Assembly (NCBI GenBank): GCA_900768425.1
Contig: CAAGCR010000034.1
Coordinates: 1-6,230, forward strand
Direction: 5' to 3'
DNA length: 6,230 nucleotides
DNA from: Clostridia bacterium
GTDB lineage: Bacteria > Bacillota > Clostridia > Christensenellales > UBA1242
Position numbers and translations under genes: made by a program. Positions 1 to 5,733 of the stretch are shown here, in pieces (the first letter of the stretch is position 1; each line of letters opens with the position of its first letter). The notes under the pieces were generated by a model. It ran no database searches and was not told the DNA's origin. It saw only the letters and a list, made by a program, of their open reading frames with translations.

Positions 1-166
1 AATCATTTACGCATAACTCATTTATACTGAGCGCGGATATAATTTTTAGCCTTGTGGAGTCGGAAAAATTTTGAAAAAATGTCGCCATATCTTTTAATTT
101 TTTATCAGATGGCATATAGCTGTTTATTTCGTTTTCAACGACCTTATTTAATAATAAATAATCCAT
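1..166 (-). CDS. ArsR/SmtB-family winged-helix transcriptional regulator, N-terminal part (runs off left edge)
   Basis: The minus strand from 166 down to 1 is open for 55 codons and continues past the left edge, so only the N-terminal half is visible. It starts MDYLLLNKVVENEINSYM, and residues 24-55 read LKDMATFFKIFSDSTRLKII followed by SALSINELCVND. The pattern F-K-x-F-x-D-x-T-R-L-K-I-(I/L) followed by E-L-C-V-x-D(L) is the hallmark of the first helices of ArsR/SmtB regulators, which repress metal, metalloid or sulfur-stress operons and leave DNA when ligand binds. ArsR and CadC have a CxC pair at ELCVCD. Here Cys52 is followed by Val and Asn54, so an alpha-3N two-cysteine site is not supported. 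Any alpha-5 metal ligands would lie beyond the edge, and the effector cannot be read. The ATG at 166-164 has AAAAGGAGA upstream (GGAG at 179-176) with a 9-nt spacer. Genes regulated with it would probably lie to the left. Confidence 0.85.
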   Translation of the reverse strand, partial: MDYLLLNKVVENEINSYMPSDKKLKDMATFFQNFSDSTRLKIISALSINELCVND

Positions 167-207
167 ATAATTAATCTCCTTTTGTAACATTAATAATCTA
201 TAAATCA

Positions 208-236
208 TATATATTGCTAGAAAGCAATAAAAGCAA
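208..236 (-). promoter_or_regulatory. Possible weak promoter/operator for the arsR-like gene
   Basis: On the minus strand TTGCTT (236-231) stands 17 bases from TATATA (213-208). Each matches only four of six consensus bases. The inverted repeat ATTGCT-AGAA-AGCAAT (213-228) fills the space between the two boxes, where an ArsR-type repressor could block RNA polymerase. It lacks the TGAA/TTCA core typical of many SmtB/CadC operators, so its role as an operator is an inference from position only. Confidence 0.25.
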
Positions 237-391
237 CAATAATTGCATAATTAAATATTATCATTGTTGCATTGCCAAATTATTGGAAGTTGTTATGGTA
301 ATTGTGTATGAACACTTATCGGCAATTCCAATATAATATACTTTAATGTGTTATCTTGGTGTATCTAATCTATTTTTATTAGTGACTATAA

Positions 392-408
392 ATTTGATAT
401 GCTCAAAT
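392..408. repeat. Short inverted repeat TGA-N7-TCA type
   Basis: ATTTGA (392-397), a 5-base spacer, then TCAAAT (403-408) form a perfect dyad. ArsR-family operators often carry TGA/TCA half-sites, but this one is more than 220 bases from the regulator and about 118 bases before the small gene. A link to either is speculative, and in AT-rich DNA such a dyad can arise by chance. Confidence 0.2.
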
Positions 409-513
409 ATTAACATCAAAAAGTATATGATGCATATATTGTATAACTTCTTACAAAATATTTAAAGCAGAAAAAGTGATTATTTTGTTGAATAATAAAT
501 TTATTGGTCGTAT

Positions 514-518
514 GGAGG
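514..518 (+). promoter_or_regulatory. Strong ribosome binding site of the small-protein gene
   Basis: GGAGG (within TATGGAGGTG) lies 7 bases before the ATG at 526. It is the strongest evidence that this very short frame is translated, because such a match at ideal spacing is uncommon by chance in this AT-rich region. Confidence 0.75.
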
Positions 519-525
519 TGTTTAT

Positions 526-702
526 ATGAATAATACTGAAGAATTTTTATTGTTAATACTAATTGGATTATTTGCAAAAGCAAATGACATAAATTTGGCG
601 AATAATACTTCAATATTGCTACTTTTTGCCCTATTGTTGTTTGGTGGTGGTAATAATTTCAACTTTAACAACAATGGCAGTTGTTGTAGCAGGTATGTTT
701 AA
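526..702 (+). CDS. Small hydrophobic Gly/Asn-rich protein of unknown function (58 aa)
   Basis: A 58-residue frame starts at an ATG with an ideal GGAGG site and ends with TAA. The protein starts MNNTEEFLLLILIGLFAKAN and ends NNFNFNNNGSCCSRYV. It has two hydrophobic stretches, residues 7-17 and 30-39, then GGG, an Asn/Phe-rich segment and a Cys53-Cys54 pair near the C-terminus. The stretches are short (about 10-11 residues) for classical transmembrane helices, but they could be membrane-associated or drive assembly. Residues 2-23 and 26-46 look like two copies of one unit (NNT..LLL..L.LF...N..N), and at DNA level AATAATACT recurs 72 bases apart. Short hydrophobic proteins with a run of Leu followed by Gly/Asn/Cys tails are seen in spore-forming Bacillota, often coat-associated. 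That comparison is by look only and I assign no family. It appears monocistronic and convergent with parB. Confidence 0.65.
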   Translation: MNNTEEFLLLILIGLFAKANDINLANNTSILLLFALLLFGGGNNFNFNNNGSCCSRYV

Positions 703-758
703 TTAAATTGGTAATAATATAATTGCATAATGTGGGTTATTAAATTAAAATATTTTCA

Positions 759-787
759 AAGTATTTAATGTTGCAGATTAAATACTT
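759..787. repeat. Perfect 10-bp inverted repeat downstream of the small gene
   Basis: AAGTATTTAA (759-768) and TTAAATACTT (778-787) are exact reverse complements around a 9-base spacer, 56 bases past the small gene's stop. No T-tract follows, so it does not qualify as a normal intrinsic terminator. It could protect the mRNA 3' end or bind a protein. A third copy of the right half, ATTAAATACT, lies at 808-817. Confidence 0.5.
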
Positions 788-969
788 ATATCATAATAAT
801 GCTAGGAATTAAATACTATATGTTGTACAAATGCCACAATGGGGTTTACTACCATATTGCTATAAAATAATATTTGGTGATGGTTTTGCTATATAATAAC
901 AATGTATTGTAAAATGGTTTGAAATATATATCTACACTATTGATATTGTTATATAGGTTAGTTAGAGTA

Positions 970-1007
970 AAATAAAAAAATGTTTCACGTGAAACATTTT
1001 TTTATTT
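970..1007. terminator. Putative bidirectional terminator: 38-bp perfect palindrome around parS
   Basis: Positions 970-1007 are a perfect palindrome with 19-base arms. A parS 16-mer forms its centre, flanked by seven A on the left and seven T on the right, then T/A and AAA/TTT. Transcribed in either direction it gives a hairpin with a GUUUC/GAAAC stem followed by a U7 run. Its position between convergent genes (the small gene ends at 702, parB at 1204) fits a shared terminator. The stem is modest in GC, so termination strength is uncertain. Confidence 0.45.
981..996. promoter_or_regulatory. parS centromere site 1
   Basis: TGTTTCACGTGAAACA is a perfect 16-bp palindrome and an exact match to the Bacillus subtilis-type parS consensus TGTTNCACGTGAAACA. 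ParB binds parS through its helix-turn-helix. Binding triggers CTP-dependent clamp closure and spreading, which supports origin segregation with ParA and loading of condensin. It lies 208 bases beyond the parB stop codon and, with the second copy at 3017-3032, brackets the parAB operon. Confidence 0.95.
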
Positions 1008-1203
1008 GTGTGATTCTTTATTAATTAAATGTAAGCAACTTTTAAATAATTGTATATATAGAGTGGGTGTAATATATTTAACACTGTTTTGATAATATGT
1101 TTTGTTTAAGCATAATTAATAATGCTGTTATACCATTTAAACACCAATATTTTTAATTGTTATATACAATAATTGCCATAAAATACGTATGCACTAATAA
1201 TAA

Positions 1204-2133
1204 TTACTTAATTCTTTTGTTAAATTCACTTAATTCTTTTAATGTTAGTTTTTTAGTTTTCAATAGTTGTATTAATTCTGCAATTCTGTCTAAATCGTCT
1301 CGTGAATAGTAATCAATATATATACGTCCTTTCTTATCATTTCCTATGACTGATACTTTAGTAGAGAATGTCCTTTGCATTTCATTTACAAGTTCTTTCA
1401 ACTCTATGCTTTGTTCCATTGGTTGCTTATTTGTGATGTCTTTTGGTTTTAATAAGTTTTTAACCGCTTTTTCTAGGTCTCGAACGGTCATTTTGTTGTC
1501 AGAGGCTGCCATTGCGAGTTTAATTTGTGAATTATAGTCTTGAACAGGTACTAAACATCTTGCGTGTCCGGCTGACAATTTACCATTTTCAACCAATGCA
1601 ACAACTTCTGGGCAAAGGCTGAGTAATCTAAGAGTGTTTGCGATGTTTGGTCTACTTACACCTATGCGCTCGCTGACTGCTTCTTGCGTCATTTTGTACT
1701 CGTCCATTAATTGTCTAATAGCGCGAGCGGATTCTATTGGGTTTAAGTCCTCTCTTTGTAAATTTTCAATAATTGATATCTCTTTTATCTGCTTTTCGCT
1801 ATAATCTTTAATAATACATGGTACTGTATCTAAGCCTGCTAATTTTGATGCCCTGTAACGTCTTTCGCCGGCAATAATTAAATATGTGCCATCTTTTTGG
1901 TCGTTTACAACTAATGGCTGAATAACGCCATGCACTTTAATAGAGTTGGCTAATTCTTGTAGTGCTGTCTGGTTAAAGTTTTTTCTAGGCTGATTTGGAT
2001 TTGGTACTAATGATGATAGTGCTATTTCGTTTGTCGCACCTTCACTAGTATTTTTAACTGTATCATCATAATCATCATATGCTGATAATAGTGCGCCTAA
2101 ACCTTTCCCTAATCCCATTTTTTTAGTAGTCAT
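1204..2133 (-). CDS. parB: Chromosome-partitioning protein ParB (Spo0J), CTP-dependent parS-binding clamp
   Basis: This is a 309-residue protein, in the usual range for the family (B. subtilis Spo0J has 282). Domains in order: a basic Gly-rich N-terminus with MGLGKGLGALL (6-16), the ParA-contacting segment of many ParBs; the CTP-binding ParB/Srx domain from about residue 36 to 135, with NPNQPR (45-50), GERRYRA (89-95) and ENLQREDLNPIE (123-134); a helix-turn-helix with TQEAVSERIGVSRPNIANTL (149-168) plus LSAGHAR (186-192); a lysine-rich linker; and a C-terminal dimerisation domain from about 240. All signature residues of the CTPase pocket are present, so it should be functional. The ATG at 2133-2131 overlaps the parA TAA by one base (TAATG), and GGAG at 2145-2142 stands 8 bases upstream, so the two genes are translationally coupled. 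It acts at the nucleoid on the two parS sites in this window and probably others nearby on the chromosome. Confidence 0.97.
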   Translation of the reverse strand: MTTKKMGLGKGLGALLSAYDDYDDTVKNTSEGATNEIALSSLVPNPNQPRKNFNQTALQELANSIKVHGVIQPLVVNDQKDGTYLIIAGERRYRASKLAGLDTVPCIIKDYSEKQIKEISIIENLQREDLNPIESARAIRQLMDEYKMTQEAVSERIGVSRPNIANTLRLLSLCPEVVALVENGKLSAGHARCLVPVQDYNSQIKLAMAASDNKMTVRDLEKAVKNLLKPKDITNKQPMEQSIELKELVNEMQRTFSTKVSVIGNDKKGRIYIDYYSRDDLDRIAELIQLLKTKKLTLKELSEFNKRIK

Positions 2134-2942
2134 TATTTTTTCTCCTTTAATATTCTTTTGTTTGGTTTTTTATAATTAATATTGTTGCGGTCTAAAAATT
2201 CATAAGCTAATTCTAAATAGGCGCTTGCGCCTTTTGAGTGTATATCATATGTTGCTATGGTTTCACCATGGCTAGGTGCTTCTGCTAGTCTAATATTGCG
2301 TGGTATATATGTTTTAAAGACTTTGTTGCCAAAGAATTTGTTTATTTCGGAACTAACTTGTGCAACTAGATTTGAACGATTGTCCTTCATGGTCATAACA
2401 ACGCCCTCTATTTGAAGTTCTGGGTTTAAATGATGTATTATAAGGCGAATGGTGTTCATTAATTGAGTTAATCCTTCAAGGGCGAAGAACTCGCATTGTA
2501 TAGGTATTATAACGGAATTTGATGCTGTTAAAGCGTTTACAGTAAGTAAACCTAAAGATGGTGGGCAGTCAATCATAATGTAGTCGTATTTATCTGTGAG
2601 TTTGTTTAGTATGTTTTTGACTACGTGCTCTCTAGAATTCATTTGCACTAGGTCAATTTCTGCTCCGGCAAGGTCAACTGTTGCTGGAATTATGTCTAAA
2701 TTGTCTATGTTTGTATGTAAAATGGCTTCTTCTATATAACATTCCTTACTAATTAGGTTGTACATGGTTTTTGTTTGTTTGTTTTTCTCGATGCCAACAC
2801 CGCTTGAAGCATTGCCTTGTGGATCCATATCTACAAGTAATACTTTTTGCCCAAGCAATGCAAGGAAAGCGGAAAGGTTGACACAGGTGGTTGTTTTACC
2901 GACACCGCCTTTTTGGTTTGCAAAAGATATAATTTTACCCAA
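2133..2942 (-). CDS. parA: Chromosome-partitioning ATPase ParA (Soj), TTG start
   Basis: This is a deviant Walker-A ATPase that binds nucleoid DNA as an ATP dimer and is stimulated by ParB to move and segregate origins. In Bacillota it also modulates DnaA. Read from the preferred start it has 269 residues, close to Soj, and lacks the N-terminal helix-turn-helix of plasmid type-Ia ParAs. Motifs: deviant Walker A KGGVGKTTT (11-19, signature Lys11 and catalytic Lys16), Walker A' VLLVDMDPQGNAS (34-46), and Walker B YIMIDCPPSLGLL (121-133). The frame extends to an earlier TTG at 2969, but I choose the TTG at 2942-2940. GGAGG at 2955-2951 is exactly 8 bases upstream of it, the product then begins (M)GKIISFANQKGG like its relatives, and the predicted transcription start (about 2965) lies downstream of the 2969 TTG. 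It is first in the parA-parB operon and overlaps parB by one base. Confidence 0.96.
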   Translation of the reverse strand: MGKIISFANQKGGVGKTTTCVNLSAFLALLGQKVLLVDMDPQGNASSGVGIEKNKQTKTMYNLISKECYIEEAILHTNIDNLDIIPATVDLAGAEIDLVQMNSREHVVKNILNKLTDKYDYIMIDCPPSLGLLTVNALTASNSVIIPIQCEFFALEGLTQLMNTIRLIIHHLNPELQIEGVVMTMKDNRSNLVAQVSSEINKFFGNKVFKTYIPRNIRLAEAPSHGETIATYDIHSKGASAYLELAYEFLDRNNINYKKPNKRILKEKK

Positions 2943-2950
2943 AATAGTTT

Positions 2951-2955
2951 CCTCC
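2951..2955 (-). promoter_or_regulatory. Ribosome binding site of parA that decides the TTG start
   Basis: The minus strand reads AAAGGAGGAAACTATT then TTG, an optimal Shine-Dalgarno 8 bases before the TTG at 2942. The strong site probably compensates for the weak start codon. The 2969 start would place this site inside the coding frame. Confidence 0.85.
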
Positions 2956-2971
2956 TTTTGTTTTCGCAATC

Positions 2972-3000
2972 AGTATATCACATACAAATTAATTTGTGAA
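2972..3000 (-). promoter_or_regulatory. Sigma-A promoter of parAB
   Basis: On the minus strand the -35 TTCACA (3000-2995, five of six consensus bases) and the -10 TATACT (2977-2972, five of six) are separated by 17 bases. TGA immediately precedes the -10 as an extended TGn element. Transcription should start near 2965, giving a leader of about 23 bases that contains only the ribosome binding site. A perfect 14-bp palindrome (2984-2997) fills the spacer and touches the -35, and parS site 2 lies just upstream. Confidence 0.8.
2984..2997. repeat. 14-bp palindrome inside the parAB promoter
   Basis: ACAAATT followed directly by AATTTGT is a perfect dyad lying between the -10 and -35 boxes and overlapping the -35 by three bases. 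That is an ideal operator position. No matching regulator is recognised, and AT-rich dyads of this length can occur by chance. Confidence 0.35.
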
Positions 3001-3016
3001 GAATTTTTTTGTAAAA

Positions 3017-3032
3017 TGTTTCACGTGAAACA
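3017..3032. promoter_or_regulatory. parS centromere site 2
   Basis: This is an exact second copy of TGTTTCACGTGAAACA. The perfect palindrome extends to 24 bp (3013-3036). It occupies about -52 to -67 relative to the predicted parAB transcription start, so ParB bound here could also affect its own operon's transcription. Centre-to-centre distance from site 1 is 2036 bases, with both copies in intergenic DNA. Confidence 0.95.
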
Positions 3033-3256
3033 TTTTTGTAAGTAGTGATATTCGGCTAATCATCCTATTTGTTGGTGTGTTAAAATATAATTAATGACCT
3101 TTATTACTTTTTCCTGTTTGTAAACCACTAAGCGTCAATAGGTAATTTTATCGGTATTTCGTGTTTTATAATAAATCGTTTTATGATATATAGAGTAAAG
3201 GCTATATAGATTATTTTTTATTTTACTTTAAAAATGATAGATGATTAGAAATTTTG

Positions 3257-3285
3257 TTTACTTTTTGCTTTAAATATCTTATAAT
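3257..3285 (+). promoter_or_regulatory. Promoter of recD2, predicted to give a leaderless mRNA
   Basis: A perfect TATAAT (3280-3285) lies 17 bases after TTTACT (3257-3262, four of six -35 bases). The expected +1, seven bases past the end of the -10, falls on position 3292, which is the A of the recD2 ATG. There is no Shine-Dalgarno sequence before the ATG. Confidence 0.6.
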
Positions 3286-3291
3286 AAGTGT

Positions 3292-5535
3292 ATGGAATTA
3301 CAAGGGGCTATTGAAGAAATAATATTCAGAAACGAGGACAATGGGTATACCGTTGCCGTTTTATCACACAATGAAAATGGTTTTGATGATTATACCACTA
3401 TTGTCGGTGTTTTAAGTGATGCAAAAGTTGGGCAAAATTTAAAGCTCGTAGGCAAAATGGTTAGTTCTAAGTATGGTGATCAGTTTAGTTTTACAAGTGC
3501 AGAAGTAATTTATCCCAGCACTTTGGCTGGGATAAAAAAATATTTGTCAAGCGGTCTTATCAAAGGCATAGGACCGGTTATAGCAAATTTAATTGTCGAT
3601 GAATTCAAAAATGATACATTAACCGTTATAGAGTATACTCCAGAGAAATTGGCTAAAATTAAAGGTATAAGCCGTAAAAAAGCTGTTGCAATAGGTGAAT
3701 CATTTAATGAAATTAAAAAAATGCAAAATTCGGTCATATTTTTACAAGGTTATAATATAACTGCCAATATGGCTATAAAAATATATAATGCGTATGGTGA
3801 TAAAACAATAGAATATGTAAAAAACAACCCATATAGACTTGTTGAAGATATAGATGGCATAGGTTTTTTAACCGCTGATAATATTGCAAAGAGTATGGGT
3901 ATTGCTTCTAATTCGCTTTTTAGAATACGTGCTGGCGTTGTGCATACCATTTCAGATAACACCGAAAAGACTGGCAATACTTTTATTTATAAAAAACAAC
4001 TTATTGAAGCAATAAGTAATTTACTAGGGCTTAATACCGAAAGCAATGAAGATAAATTTAATGAAGTATTAGATGATATGGGGTACGATAAAACATTAAC
4101 TATCTTTCGTGCTAAAAATGGGCAAGAAATTGTTATGCTAACCCGTATGTATTTTACCGAAAGTTCTGTTGCGCAAAAACTGGCACTTTTAAATATTACA
4201 GCGAGTTCTAACAATATTGATTATTCAAAAGTAATAACTTTTTTTGAAAATTTAAATAAAATCACCTTTGATGAACAACAGCGCTTAGCAATAGATGCAT
4301 CTCTTAAAGCAGGCGTTAGTGTTATTACCGGCGGTCCAGGTACGGGTAAAACAACAATAATAAAATGTATTTTAAACATATTAGAACAAAATAATAATAA
4401 GGTTATGTTGCTCGCGCCTACTGGTAGAGCAAGCAAAAGACTAAGTGAAAGCACCGGTAGAGAAGCAAAAACTATTCACCGCGGTTTGGAAATTAACTTT
4501 AAAGGTAATGGTTCGGGTTTTGTATATAATGAACAAAATCCATTAAATGTAAATGCTGTCATTGTTGATGAAGTGTCTATGGTTGATGTCATTTTGATGA
4601 ACTCACTTTTAAAGGCTCTTCCTAGTGATTGTAAATTAATTCTTGTTGGTGATAAAGACCAGTTGCCTAGTGTTGGAGCGGGCAATGTTTTGGGGGATAT
4701 TTTGGACAGTGGAATTATTAAAGTGTCGTATTTAACAAAGATATTCCGCCAAGATGAGAAGAGCTTGATAGTATCCAATGCACATCTAATTAATAATGGT
4801 GAAATGCCAAACATAGATAATAGTTCACATGATTTCTTTTTTGAGTCACACGAAGATGCAATAGATATAAAAGATGCTATTATAAATTTAGTAACCACGC
4901 GTATACCTAATTTTGCTAAAACTGAATCATCAAAAATTCAAGTTTTAGCACCTTTAAAGGCAGGCGCAAGCGGAACAATTAACCTAAACGCTTGCTTGCA
5001 AGAGAAGATTAATCCTTGTATGCGTGGTAAACAAGAACTTGTTATTGGTAAAACAATCTTTCGTGAAGGCGATAAAGTTATGCAAACCACAAACAATTAT
5101 GACCTTGCCTGGACAAAAACTAATGGTTTTACAAAAGAAGAAGGTTCTGGTGTGTTTAACGGTGACATAGGGTATATAAATAAAATTCACCCAGGCTCAG
5201 GCGAAACAGAAGTATTGTTTGAAGATGGAAGAGAATGCAAATATGAACGCACTGATTTGGGCGAATTAAGCCTTGCGTATGCAATTACTATTCATAAAAG
5301 TCAAGGAAGTGAGTTTGATACGGTTGTTATACCTATTATAAGTGGTCCAAGTATTATTTTGACAAGGAATTTGATATATACAGCAATAACTCGTGCAAAA
5401 AAAATGGTGGTATTGGTAGGTAGTAAAAAATACCTAAAAAGAATGGTTGCCAATAATTACACTGTTGTTCGCCAAACAATGTTAAAAGATTTTTTAAATG
5501 AATCTAATAACAAATTAAAATTGCTATATGATTAA
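3292..5535 (+). CDS. recD2: RecD2-type ATP-dependent 5'-3' DNA helicase (YrrC family)
   Basis: This is a 747-residue superfamily-1B helicase of full family length. RecD2 enzymes work without RecBC, unwind DNA 5' to 3', and assist replication-fork progress, mismatch repair and recombinational repair in Bacillota and Deinococcus. The N-terminus (LQGAIEEIIFRNEDNGYTV, 3-21) is the OB-like domain typical of RecD2. Helix-hairpin-helix-like segments follow around 78-135 (GLIKGIGPVIAN, IKGISRKKA) and 185-200 (IDGIGFLTADNIA). Helicase motifs: Walker A GGPGTGKTT (347-355, Lys353); Ia LLAPTGRASKRL (373-384); Walker B VIVDEVSMVD (423-432); III LVGDKDQLPSVGAG (451-464); IV LTKIFRQ (481-487); V AYAITIHKSQGSEFD (662-676); VI IYTAITRAKK (695-704). 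NGDIG at 623-627 belongs to the RecD2 C-terminal SH3-like region. No motif is damaged. Upstream in frame there is no ATG, GTG or TTG before the stop at 3271, and the protein begins where the family does, so ATG 3292 is secure despite lacking a ribosome binding site. It is divergent from parAB and has no downstream partner gene in view. Confidence 0.96.
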   Translation: MELQGAIEEIIFRNEDNGYTVAVLSHNENGFDDYTTIVGVLSDAKVGQNLKLVGKMVSSKYGDQFSFTSAEVIYPSTLAGIKKYLSSGLIKGIGPVIANLIVDEFKNDTLTVIEYTPEKLAKIKGISRKKAVAIGESFNEIKKMQNSVIFLQGYNITANMAIKIYNAYGDKTIEYVKNNPYRLVEDIDGIGFLTADNIAKSMGIASNSLFRIRAGVVHTISDNTEKTGNTFIYKKQLIEAISNLLGLNTESNEDKFNEVLDDMGYDKTLTIFRAKNGQEIVMLTRMYFTESSVAQKLALLNITASSNNIDYSKVITFFENLNKITFDEQQRLAIDASLKAGVSVITGGPGTGKTTIIKCILNILEQNNNKVMLLAPTGRASKRLSESTGREAKTIHRGLEINFKGNGSGFVYNEQNPLNVNAVIVDEVSMVDVILMNSLLKALPSDCKLILVGDKDQLPSVGAGNVLGDILDSGIIKVSYLTKIFRQDEKSLIVSNAHLINNGEMPNIDNSSHDFFFESHEDAIDIKDAIINLVTTRIPNFAKTESSKIQVLAPLKAGASGTINLNACLQEKINPCMRGKQELVIGKTIFREGDKVMQTTNNYDLAWTKTNGFTKEEGSGVFNGDIGYINKIHPGSGETEVLFEDGRECKYERTDLGELSLAYAITIHKSQGSEFDTVVIPIISGPSIILTRNLIYTAITRAKKMVVLVGSKKYLKRMVANNYTVVRQTMLKDFLNESNNKLKLLYD

Positions 5536-5563
5536 GTATTATAAAAAAGGAATTTAGCAATTT
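5518..5563. repeat. Inverted repeat spanning the recD2 stop codon
   Basis: AAATTGCTA (5518-5526) and TAGCAATTT (5555-5563) are exact reverse complements around 28 bases that contain the TAA. The loop is long and no clean T-run follows, so it is at best a weak 3'-end structure of the recD2 message. Confidence 0.3.
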
Positions 5564-5733
5564 GAAAAATTCATTCTTTAAATTAAACAGCAAATATACT
5601 TGATGTAGAAATTTTTTAAATGTATTATTTATAACTATAATATTATGTAATCTTTTAACTTGCGTAAAATATTTATGTTCGAAATATCATTAAGATAGGA
5701 TGTTGTTATTTAAAATTTTAACAAAGTTTATAT

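Larger units (their letters stand above)
167..525. other. AT-rich intergenic region between divergent arsR-like gene and small-protein gene
   Basis: No gene is supported in these 359 bases. They should hold the promoters of two divergent genes. Several inverted repeats are visible: ATTGCT(213-218)/AGCAAT(223-228); GCAACAAT(233-240)/ATTGTTGC(263-270); ATTGGAA(282-288)/TTCCAAT(326-332), which competes with ATTGCC(271-276)/GGCAAT(321-326); and ATTTGA(392-397)/TCAAAT(403-408). I found no convincing sigma-A promoter for the rightward gene. A 13-mer, ATAATTGCATAAT (239-251), recurs on the far side of the small gene at 719-731. Confidence 0.6.
703..1203. other. Noncoding convergent intergenic region with hairpins and a parS site
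   Basis: No gene is supported in these 501 bases. They lie between the 3' ends of the small rightward gene and the leftward parB. Besides the inverted repeat at 759-787 and the parS palindrome (970-1007), a bulged inverted repeat pairs CTATAT-(AAT)-AACAAT (889-903) with ATTGTTATATAG (945-956). TGTTTAA (1103-1109) also pairs with TTAAACA (1137-1143) around an inner GCAT/ATGC. Short direct repeats are ATTAAATACT (777-786, 808-817) and TTGCTATA (857-864, 886-893). No T-rich classical terminator is seen directly behind parB. Confidence 0.6.
2943..3291. other. Divergent intergenic region between parA and recD2
   Basis: These 349 bases carry the parAB promoter, parS site 2 and, at the right end, the recD2 promoter. 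Between about 3040 and 3256 I see no gene and only weak structure: a TATATAGA direct repeat (3187-3194 and 3203-3210) and an AGTAAA(3194-3199)/TTTACT(3222-3227) dyad. Confidence 0.6.

Noticed and set aside
416..613. Minus-strand frame of 65 codons opposite the small gene
   Set aside because: It has no ribosome binding site, a low-complexity Tyr/Asn/His-rich product, and overlaps a plus-strand frame with an ideal GGAGG site.
703..1203. Replication origin (DnaA-box cluster) next to parS
   Set aside because: I found no cluster of TTATCCACA-like boxes. The nearest match, TGTGGGTTA around 731, is single and imperfect.
1346..1537. Plus-strand frame inside parB, and another at 2758-3045 across the parA start
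   Set aside because: Both lie antisense to well-supported ParA/ParB coding sequence. The second also runs through the parAB promoter and parS site 2.
2967..2969. TTG at 2969 as the start of parA
   Set aside because: It is upstream of the predicted transcription start and would put the strong Shine-Dalgarno within the coding frame.
3510..5190. Series of minus-strand frames of 68-140 codons across recD2
   Set aside because: They are antisense shadows of a full-length helicase gene with every motif intact, and their products resemble no family.
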